The notes beneath the pieces are model-generated. The model did not search any database and was not told where the DNA came from. It saw only the letters and a list, made by a program, of their open reading frames with translations. From the NCBI RefSeq assembly GCF_001713375.1, contig NZ_CP016449.1:2170001-2234000 (forward strand): a stretch of DNA of 64,000 nucleotides, given 5' to 3'. This DNA is from Hydrogenophaga sp. RAC07. Lineage in GTDB: Bacteria; Pseudomonadota; Gammaproteobacteria; Burkholderiales; Burkholderiaceae_C. Numbering within the stretch: the first letter of the stretch is position 1; each line of letters opens with the position of its first letter. Shown here one piece after another: positions 57,975 to 64,000 of this stretch. The translations under genes and the position numbers were made by a program.

Positions 57975-60386
57975 GTGAAACCCACCTCGCCCCCCGGCAC
58001 CAGCGGCCGCCCCGCCCACCCGAAGTACCTGGGCAGGTACGAACTGCGCGAGGTGTTGGGCAAAGGCGTGCACGCCACGGTGTGGCTGGCCCACGACCCC
58101 CGACTGGACCGGCAGGTCGCCATCAAGGTGATGCAGGCGGTGCGGCCGGGCGCGGGCGCCGCCATGGAACCCTGGCTGCGCGAAGCGCGCCACGTGGCCC
58201 GGCTCTCGCACCCCCACATTGCCACCCTCTTTGAAGCCGACGTGATCGACGGCCAGCCTTCGCTGGTGTTCGAGTACGTGGCGGGCCAGACCCTGGCGGC
58301 CCACCTGCTGGACAAGGGAGCCATGCCCGCCACCGACGCCGTGGCCCTGATGCTGTCGGTGCTCGATGCGCTGCAGTCGGCGCACGCGGCCGGGGTGGTG
58401 CACCGCGACCTCAAGCCCTCGAACATCCTGCTCGACCGCAACCTGCGTCCCAAGGTCACCGACTTCGGCATCGCAGCGCGCATGGGCACCGCCGAGGTGG
58501 ACGCCGCCACGGTGCAGGGCACGCCGGGGTATTTGTCGCCCGAAGCCGCCACCGGACAGGCGGCCACCGACACCAGCGACGTCTTCAGCGCCGCGCTGGT
58601 GCTCGCTGAAATGCTGTTCGGTCAAGCCTTGGTGGATGGTCGCGACACCTACCGTGCGATCTACCGCGTGACCCATGAAGACCTGGCGCTGCCGCAGGAC
58701 GGCGTGCACGACGTGGACGACGCGCTGCGCACCCTGCTCATGCGCGCACTCGCGCGCGACGCACGCCGGCGCATCGCCAGCGCAGAAGCGCTGGCCCAGG
58801 CGCTGCGCGAGTGGCAAGGCCAACAGCAGGACAGCAGCACCCCCGAGCCGCAGGCCAGCCACGCCACGCTGGGATTTCTGCTGCGGCGCATGCGCCACAA
58901 AAGCGATTTCCCCGCCATGTCCGAATCCATCGGGCGCGTGCAGAGCATGGCCTCGTCCGAAAACGAAAGCCTGAATTCACTGACCAGCGAAATCCTCAAG
59001 GATGTGGCGCTCACCAACAAGCTGCTGCGCCTGGTCAACACCCCGCAGTTCGCGCACGCCGGTGGCGGCAGCATCAGCACGGTGTCGCGCGCGGTGAGCC
59101 TCATCGGTTTTGTGGGCATCCGCAACATGGCCATGAGCCTTGTACTGCTCGAACACATGCAGAACAAGGCCCACGCCAACCTGCTCAAGGTCGAGTTCCT
59201 GCGCGCGCTGCTGGCGGGTTCGCTGGCCAGCGACCTGTGCGCCCTCTCGCGCGAAGGCGAAGAGGTGTTCATCGGTTCGTTGTTCCAGAACCTGGGCCGC
59301 CTGCTCACCGAGTTCTACTTTCCCGAAGAAGCGCAAGAGATGCGCAAGGGTGTGGCCAGCGGCAAGAGCGAAGACGTGGCGGCACTCGGTGTACTCGGTA
59401 TGACCTGCGAAGACCTGGGCCTGGGCGTGGCCCGCGTGTGGGACCTGCCCGCAAGCATCCAGCGCCTGATGCGCAAACCCGCGGGCAACCCGCCCACGCG
59501 CGCACCGGCCGACACCGAAGAGCGCCTGCGCTGGCTGTGTCTGGCGGCCAACGACATGGCCGATGCCTTCCTGCACAAGGAAGGCGATGCACTGGCGCGC
59601 GAACTGGCCCGCTTGTCCAGCCGCTACGCCGGCGGCCTGGGCCTGGAGGGCAAACACATCCAGACCGTGGCCCTGGCCGCGCGGGAAAAACTAGCGCAGA
59701 CCGCCGAGGCCATGGGCGTGCACGTGAGCAGCGATTCGCCCGCCGCCCGGCTGCTGCGCCCGGCGCAGATCAAGGAGCTGCCCGTCGACTCCTTGCAGCC
59801 CCTGGAGCTCACGGCCGAGCCCGCACCGGACGAGCCCGAGACCGCGCAGCCCTCGCCTCCGCCACGCGCCGTGTCGGCCGATCTGCTGGCCACCGGCATC
59901 CAGGACATCACCAACGCCATGGTGGAAGACTTTGAACTCAACGACGTCTTGCGCATGGTGCTGGAGACCATGTACCGTGCCCTGGGATTTCGCCGCGTGC
60001 TGTTCTGCCTGCGCGACGCGGCCACACAAAGCCTCACGGGCCGTTTTGGCCTGGGCGAAGACGCGGCCTCGGTGGCCAAGCTGTTTCGCGTGCCGCTCAA
60101 GGATGCGCAGGACCTCTTCGGCATGGTGTGCAACAAAGGGCTGGACACGCTGATCCGCGATGCCGGTGTGCCCAACGTGGCGCAGAAGCTGCCTGTCTGG
60201 TACCGCAGCCAGATCAACGCGCCGGCCTTCCTGCTGCTACCCCTGCAGCTCAAGGGCACGCCCTTCGGCCTGATCTACGCCGACAAGGCCAGCGCCTCCG
60301 ACATCGCGCTCGACGAGAAAGAGCTCGCGCTGCTCAAGACGCTGCGCAACCAGGCGGTGATGGCGTTTCGCCAGTCACGGCCGTAG
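57975..60386 (+). CDS. Ser/Thr protein kinase - HDOD - GAF signalling fusion
   Basis: An 803-residue cytoplasmic protein. Residues about 20-275 are a Hanks-type kinase: Gly loop LGKGVHATVW, Lys51 in VAIKVM, catalytic HRDLKPSN (Asp145), metal-binding DFG (Asp163) and the activation segment GTPGYLSPEA. An HDOD domain follows (about 300-500; LTNKLLRLVNTPQFAHAGG and LIGFVGIRNMAMSLVLLEHM), lacking HD-GYP residues, and a GAF domain at about 640-800. The start is a GTG at 57975, 16 bp after the oxidoreductase stop. It likely links a GAF-sensed signal to phosphorylation; the HDOD domain is a common protein-interaction signalling module. Confidence 0.92.
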   Translation: MKPTSPPGTSGRPAHPKYLGRYELREVLGKGVHATVWLAHDPRLDRQVAIKVMQAVRPGAGAAMEPWLREARHVARLSHPHIATLFEADVIDGQPSLVFEYVAGQTLAAHLLDKGAMPATDAVALMLSVLDALQSAHAAGVVHRDLKPSNILLDRNLRPKVTDFGIAARMGTAEVDAATVQGTPGYLSPEAATGQAATDTSDVFSAALVLAEMLFGQALVDGRDTYRAIYRVTHEDLALPQDGVHDVDDALRTLLMRALARDARRRIASAEALAQALREWQGQQQDSSTPEPQASHATLGFLLRRMRHKSDFPAMSESIGRVQSMASSENESLNSLTSEILKDVALTNKLLRLVNTPQFAHAGGGSISTVSRAVSLIGFVGIRNMAMSLVLLEHMQNKAHANLLKVEFLRALLAGSLASDLCALSREGEEVFIGSLFQNLGRLLTEFYFPEEAQEMRKGVASGKSEDVAALGVLGMTCEDLGLGVARVWDLPASIQRLMRKPAGNPPTRAPADTEERLRWLCLAANDMADAFLHKEGDALARELARLSSRYAGGLGLEGKHIQTVALAAREKLAQTAEAMGVHVSSDSPAARLLRPAQIKELPVDSLQPLELTAEPAPDEPETAQPSPPPRAVSADLLATGIQDITNAMVEDFELNDVLRMVLETMYRALGFRRVLFCLRDAATQSLTGRFGLGEDAASVAKLFRVPLKDAQDLFGMVCNKGLDTLIRDAGVPNVAQKLPVWYRSQINAPAFLLLPLQLKGTPFGLIYADKASASDIALDEKELALLKTLRNQAVMAFRQSRP

Positions 60387-60389
60387 GGC

Positions 60390-61097
60390 CTAACCCAGAC
60401 CCAGCATGTGCGCCAGCCCGTGCGGCTCGGCGGGACGCTCCAGCATCAGGTGGCGCTCCAGGTCGCGCAGGTGCTGGTCCATCAGGGCCACGGCCTCATC
60501 GGCGTCGCCGCGCGCGATGCAGTCCACGATGCGTTCGTGTTCGTCGTGCTCGCAGGCCGCGTTGCCCGGCGGCTGGTGCACCGCCACGATGAGCGAGCAG
60601 CGCGAGACGATCTCGATCAGGTAGCGCTGCAGGATGGCGTTGCCCGAGAGCTCGGCCAGGCGCAGGTGGTAGGCGCTGGCCAGGCGCGCCCACGACGGTT
60701 GGTCGAAACGGTGCATCACCTGGTGTTCTTCTTTCAACTGCTTGCGCAGCGCCTTCAGGTCGGCCGGCGTGGCGCGTTCGGCCACCAGCCGCACGATGGC
60801 GGCTTCCAGCGCGCGGCGCGCTTCAAAGATCTGCTGCGTTTCCTCGCGCGTGGGCACGGCCACGATGGCGCCACGGTTGGGCCGCAGCTGCACGATGTGG
60901 TCGTGCGCAAGCTTCTGCAGCACCTTGCGCACCACCGCGCGGCTCACGCCGAACAGCTCGCACAGCGGCGCCTCGGGCAGCTTGGTGCCGGGCGCCAGGC
61001 GCTGGCTCATGACGCTGTCGAACACGGCGCGGTAGATGCGCTCTTCCACGTCGTCGTCGGCGGCTTCGGGAGCCGGGGGTTCAGCGGTTCTGGCCAT
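60390..61097 (-). CDS. GntR-family transcriptional regulator (FCD/FadR type)
   Basis: A 235-residue regulator with an N-terminal winged helix (ERIYRAVFDSVMSQRLAPGTKLPEAPLCELFGVSRAVVRKVLQKLAHDHIV) and an all-helical FCD ligand domain (EARRALEAAIVRLVAE; WARLASAYHLRLAELSGN; HEHERIVDCIARGDADEAVALMDQHLRDLE) with metal-binding His residues. Such proteins usually repress catabolic operons until an acidic metabolite binds. Its start overlaps the amidase gene by 17 bases, and it is the last gene of the operon. A candidate operator (ATTGTCAACAAT) lies in the divergent promoter region at 63753-63764. Confidence 0.92.
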   Translation of the reverse strand: MARTAEPPAPEAADDDVEERIYRAVFDSVMSQRLAPGTKLPEAPLCELFGVSRAVVRKVLQKLAHDHIVQLRPNRGAIVAVPTREETQQIFEARRALEAAIVRLVAERATPADLKALRKQLKEEHQVMHRFDQPSWARLASAYHLRLAELSGNAILQRYLIEIVSRCSLIVAVHQPPGNAACEHDEHERIVDCIARGDADEAVALMDQHLRDLERHLMLERPAEPHGLAHMLGLG

Positions 61098-62295
61098 TCA
61101 GCGCTCCTTGCAGTTGCACCGCCAGTTTGATGAGTTCAAGGTCGCTGCCGGCCGGACCGAGCAGCGAGACGCCCAGCACGGTGCCGTCTGCCAACGTGAG
61201 CGGCAAACTCACCTGCGGCAATCCGGCCAGGCCGGCGATGCAGGTGATGGCCATGGTGCGCAGGCGCACCGCGTCCACGTCGGCGGGGTCGGCATCGCGG
61301 CGTGGTGCCAGGCTCGCGGCCGACGGCAGCACGGCCACGCCGTCGCTGCCCAGCAGCGCCCTCACCTGCTGGCGAACCGTGGCGGCCTGCGCCCGCGCGG
61401 CAGCGGCGGCCTCGCCGGTCACGGCACTGGCCGCTTTCCAGCGCGCCCCGATGGCCGCACCGAACACCGGCTGGTGCTCGGTGATCCAGGCACCGTGCGT
61501 GGCCCAGCCCTCAAAGGCGCCGGCGGTGGCGTAGGTCTGGCGCCACTCGGCGAGCGGACTGTCGCCGGCCACGCGCAAGGTCTGCGGCTCGGTGTGGAGC
61601 AGCGAGGCCAGCGCATCGCGGGCGCGCTGCAGCGGCTCGGCGAACACCGGGTCGGCCAGGTCCCAGGCGTCTTGCGGCACCAGCACGCGCGTGGGTGCGA
61701 AGTCGCTGCGCGGCAGCAGCACGGCGGCCACGCGCTCGAAGGTGGTGGCATCAAACGCCAGCCAGGTCACGGTGTCGAACGCAGGATGCAAGGGCACCAG
61801 GCCCTCGGCCGACACCAGGCCGTGGGTGGTGCGCAGGCCCCAGAGCCCGGCGTAGCTCGCCGGCACGCGGGTGGAGCCTCCCGTGTCGGTTCCCAGCGCA
61901 AAGTCCACCAGGCGCGCGGCCACCGCGGCACACGAGCCGCTGGACGAGCCGCCCGTCACACGTTCAGGCGCGGCGCTGTTGACGGGTGTGCCGTAGTGCG
62001 CGTTGTCGCCGTGCAGGCTGTAGGCCAGCTCGTCGGTGAGCACCTTGCCCATGAGCGTGGCGCCGGCTCCCAGCAGCCGCGCCACCACGGGGCTGTGCGC
62101 CGTGGGCACAGCGTGCGTGGCCAGCCAGGTGGGGTTGCCGGCGCCGGTGGGGTGGCCCGCCACGTGGAACACGTCCTTGGCGGCGAACGTCAGGCCGTCC
62201 AGCGGGCCGCTGGCGCCGGGCTCGATCACGAAACGGCCGTGGGGCACCCAGGCGCCCACGGTGTCAACAAGGGGGAAACTCATGTCGGCTTTCAT
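61081..62295 (-). CDS. Amidase-signature enzyme
   Basis: A 404-residue amidase of the AS family hydrolysing a C-N amide bond. The Ser-cisSer-Lys triad is visible: Lys40 in FAAKDVF, cis-Ser in GGSSSGSCAAV (about 117-118) and the nucleophile Ser141 in GTDTGGSTRVPA. Length is somewhat short compared with many AS enzymes (450-500), resembling the AtzF/DUF-type short amidases. ATG 62295 overlaps the deacetylase stop by four bases; ATG 62283 is an alternative with the same reading frame. It sits in a four-gene catabolic operon with a PuuE-like protein, suggesting degradation of a ring-opened ureido or amide compound. Confidence 0.9.
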   Translation of the reverse strand: MKADMSFPLVDTVGAWVPHGRFVIEPGASGPLDGLTFAAKDVFHVAGHPTGAGNPTWLATHAVPTAHSPVVARLLGAGATLMGKVLTDELAYSLHGDNAHYGTPVNSAAPERVTGGSSSGSCAAVAARLVDFALGTDTGGSTRVPASYAGLWGLRTTHGLVSAEGLVPLHPAFDTVTWLAFDATTFERVAAVLLPRSDFAPTRVLVPQDAWDLADPVFAEPLQRARDALASLLHTEPQTLRVAGDSPLAEWRQTYATAGAFEGWATHGAWITEHQPVFGAAIGARWKAASAVTGEAAAAARAQAATVRQQVRALLGSDGVAVLPSAASLAPRRDADPADVDAVRLRTMAITCIAGLAGLPQVSLPLTLADGTVLGVSLLGPAGSDLELIKLAVQLQGALNGQNR

Positions 62296-63230
62296 GCAAA
62301 GGAAGAGGGGTCGTTCAGCGCCAGGCCGTTCACGTGCTCGCAGATCGCACCCGGCGTGGTGAACCAGACCTCGCCGCGGTCGCGCGCGGCGCACAGGTGT
62401 TGCAGCGCGCGGCGCAGGTGGCGCAGGCGGTAGGGTTGACCCACCAGATAAGGGTGCAGCGCGATGCCTTGCACCAGCGGCTGCGTGCGCGCCTGCTCCA
62501 GCATCTCGTCGGTGTTGTCGATGATCATCTGCGCGAAGTCCTTGCCGTCCATCTGGCGCGCCACGATCATGGGAATGTCGTTGAGCTCCTGCGGATAGGG
62601 CACGGCCCACAGGCCCTGACCGCCTCGCGTGCGCATGCGCATGGGCTGGTCGTCGTGGCACCAGTTCAGCGTGTAGGTGTAGCCGGTCTCGGCGAGCAGA
62701 TCCGGCGTGCTGCGGCTCTCGGAAATCCAGGGCGAGAGCCAGCCTTTCACGTCCGCACCGCTTGCGGCTTGCATGCGATCGCGGCACAGCACGAGCAGCT
62801 CACGCTCGGCCGCTTCGGGCAGCACGCCTTGGCGCTCGGCGTTGCTGTGGCCGTGGCCCACCAGCTCGTCGCCGCGCGCGACGAAGGCCGCCACCAGCTC
62901 GGGGCAGTGGTCGTAAAGCGCGGTGTTGATGAGCGCGGCCGTGGGCAGGCCGAGCTGGTCGAAGAGTTCGAGGCAGCGCCAGGCGCCCACGCGGTTGCCG
63001 TATTCGCGCCAGCTGTGATTGAGCACATCGGGCTGCGGCGAGGCCGGGCCGATGCCGGCGCCCAGGCCTTCACCGAACGCGAAGTGCTCGATGTTGAAGC
63101 CGAGGTACACGGCCAGGCGTGCACCGTTGGGCCAACGGTAGTCGGCCCGGCGCGTGATCGGGCGGTAGTCGAAGCGCCCGTGATCGGGCAAAGGGCCGAG
63201 GTATTGAGCTGACATGGCGGTGGCCGTCAT
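62292..63230 (-). CDS. Polysaccharide deacetylase family protein (PuuE allantoinase-like)
   Basis: A 312-residue NodB-fold protein most like the PuuE-type subset that opens cyclic ureides such as allantoin rather than deacetylating sugars. Visible: LAVYLGFNIEHFAFGEG near the start, WREYGNRVGAWRCLELFDQLGLPTAALINTALYDHCPELVAAFVARGDELVGHGHSNAERQG-type motifs (GHGHSNAE), WLSPWISESRSTPDLLAETGYTYTLNWCHDDQPM and HPYLVGQPYR. The start at 63230 overlaps the NTF2-like gene by four bases. With the downstream amidase, ring opening followed by amide cleavage is a coherent path, but the substrate is not known. Confidence 0.88.
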   Translation of the reverse strand: MTATAMSAQYLGPLPDHGRFDYRPITRRADYRWPNGARLAVYLGFNIEHFAFGEGLGAGIGPASPQPDVLNHSWREYGNRVGAWRCLELFDQLGLPTAALINTALYDHCPELVAAFVARGDELVGHGHSNAERQGVLPEAAERELLVLCRDRMQAASGADVKGWLSPWISESRSTPDLLAETGYTYTLNWCHDDQPMRMRTRGGQGLWAVPYPQELNDIPMIVARQMDGKDFAQMIIDNTDEMLEQARTQPLVQGIALHPYLVGQPYRLRHLRRALQHLCAARDRGEVWFTTPGAICEHVNGLALNDPSSFA

Positions 63231-63646
63231 AGGGTGGCGAGACCGGCGCGCACCAGCAGCCATTCGGCGCTGTCGTTCCACACTTCCATCTGCGTGATGA
63301 GGCCGTGGCTCACCACGTAGCGGTCCACGTAGCGGTTGCCCTCGAACGGCGTGCCGTCGGGCCACTCGCCATGCAGCGTGCCGATGCTGTAAACGACGGT
63401 CTCCACCTCGGTGCCACCGGCCACCGTCTCGGTGCGCTCGATGCGTTTTTTCACCCAGCGGTAACGCGTGGCGTTGAAGGCCGAGCACTCGGCCGGGTCG
63501 CTCATGGCGCGCCCGCCGGTGAAGCGGATGCGCAGACCGGGCGCGACAAAGCGGCGAGCGCCGGCGGGGTCGGGAATCATGATAACGCGCAGGAATTCGT
63601 CGACCACCTGGGCCGGCGAGAGGGACTGCAGGGACGCTTCGGACAT
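63227..63646 (-). CDS. NTF2/SnoaL-like small protein
   Basis: A 139-residue alpha+beta cone-fold protein. The pattern is ALQVVDEFLR-type helix, PDPAGARRFVAPGLRIRFTGGR, a beta-hairpin VETVVYSIGTLHGEWPDGTPFEGNRYVDRYVV and the final strand ITQMEVWNDSAEWLL. Such proteins include isomerases, hydratases and enzyme accessory subunits; no catalytic residues can be assigned. ATG 63646 is preceded by GGAGAAGCCG. It is the first gene of the operon running into the deacetylase, amidase and GntR genes, coupled by an ATGA overlap to the next. Confidence 0.85.
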   Translation of the reverse strand: MSEASLQSLSPAQVVDEFLRVIMIPDPAGARRFVAPGLRIRFTGGRAMSDPAECSAFNATRYRWVKKRIERTETVAGGTEVETVVYSIGTLHGEWPDGTPFEGNRYVDRYVVSHGLITQMEVWNDSAEWLLVRAGLATL

Positions 63647-63718
63647 CGGCTTCTCCACAAAAATGCACCGTGTTGAGGATTCGTGCACCGCTTTGGCCAG
63701 TGCCTGGCGTCGGGTGCA

Positions 63719-63739
63719 TGCACGCTCAAAGTGCGTGCA
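63719..63739. promoter_or_regulatory. Inverted repeat TGCACGC-N7-GCGTGCA
   Basis: A perfect 7-7-7 inverted repeat in the divergent gap between the catabolic operon and the exported-protein gene. It may be an operator or an mRNA leader hairpin of the minus-strand operon. Confidence 0.4.
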
Positions 63740-63752
63740 AGACACGTGCCAG

Positions 63753-63764
63753 ATTGTCAACAAT
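63753..63764. promoter_or_regulatory. Candidate GntR/FCD operator ATTGTCAACAAT
   Basis: ATTGT-CA-ACAAT is close to operators of the FadR subfamily (TNGT..ACNA core; several FCD regulators bind ATTGTATACAAT). A second half-like CAATTGTC follows directly. It lies between the two divergent transcripts, where the local GntR regulator would control both. Confidence 0.5.
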
Positions 63765-63905
63765 CCAATTGTCCCAGTGTCTACATACAGGAGCAAGACT
63801 TGCCGACACGGTTGGCACGCCCCTTGCAAACGGAGTCCGGCAAAGACGGCAGCCATGCCGCCCGAATCACCGCCGCCCTTCCCTCACCTCATCCGGAGTC
63901 CTGCC

Positions 63906-64000
63906 ATGTCCTCTTCTGTCTTCTCCACCCGCCGCACCCTGCTCGCCGCCGGCTTCGCGCTCGCCAGCACCACGCTCGCCGGCCAGGCCCTGGCCCAGTC
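63906..64000 (+). CDS. Exported protein, N-terminal fragment at the window edge
   Basis: Only 31 codons are visible. They encode a signal peptide, STRRTLLAAGFALASTTLAG followed by QALAQ, with a twin-arginine-like start (TRRTLLAAG) and a likely cleavage after ALA. GGAG lies seven bases before the ATG. The divergent partner operon is catabolic with a GntR regulator, so a periplasmic solute-binding protein (ABC or TTT type) for the same substrate is a fair guess. The rest of the gene is outside the window. Confidence 0.75.
   Translation, partial: MSSSVFSTRRTLLAAGFALASTTLAGQALAQ

Overview
The window looks like a chromosomal segment of a GC-rich betaproteobacterium, most likely a member of the Comamonadaceae (Burkholderiales). 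The evidence is gene content and order: rpsF-priB-rpsR-rplI followed by dnaB, surE-pcm-nlpD, divergent ppsA/ppsR, tonB-exbB-exbD-hemP, and very strong GC3 bias with long spurious antisense frames. The genus cannot be fixed from the sequence alone. There are no rRNA or tRNA genes and no CRISPR array. Most of the window is core or metabolic; the clearest accessory block lies at about 23.7-33.4 kb.

Region by region. 1-966 is the right part of an IS150-group IS3 element, inserted just downstream of dnaB and apparently inside its terminator. 997-4093 (minus) holds dnaB and the ribosomal/primosomal operon rpsF-priB-rpsR-rplI. 4282-23503 is a carboxylate uptake and sensing region: three sodium:solute symporters (two of the VC_2705 type with DUF4212 partners, one ActP with DUF485), a fourth symporter fused to a histidine kinase with its own small membrane partner, a stand-alone receiver, a membrane PAS/pseudokinase fused to a DEDDh exonuclease, a CBS-DUF294 protein, and ppsA with its regulator ppsR. 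Together these fit acetate/pyruvate-type uptake, sensing and gluconeogenesis.

23726-33413 (plus) is a five-gene, tightly packed cassette: caspase-like peptidase, zinc amidase with SH3b, a 1875-residue protein with two alpha/beta-hydrolase modules plus a CHAT protease and helical tail, a membrane TIR protein, and an astacin-like metalloprotease with a PPC-like domain. None has a recognisable export signal. I infer a conflict or regulated self-lysis system built from hydrolases for lipid, peptidoglycan and protein; it is the most novel part of the window.

33483-35732 (minus) is ahpC-ahpF with an OxyR-like site upstream. 36002-40183 is a Fur-box-preceded TonB-dependent siderophore receptor, a PiuC-type dioxygenase and an FMN hydroxyacid oxidase. 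40227-47489 is a macA-macB-outer-membrane-factor efflux operon divergent from a two-component system. 47578-50403 is a second iron/heme block: Fur-like box, a candidate 25-residue peptide, tonB-exbB-exbD-hemP and a GlcG/HbpS-like protein. 50654-56838 holds a Bax-inhibitor-1 membrane protein, a lipoprotein, rlmD, a DEDDy exonuclease and surE-pcm-nlpD, without rpoS at its familiar place. 56963-60386 holds a quinone oxidoreductase and a Ser/Thr kinase-HDOD-GAF fusion. 60390-64000 is a catabolic cluster (GntR regulator, amidase, PuuE-like deacetylase, NTF2-like protein) divergent from an exported protein cut off by the window edge.
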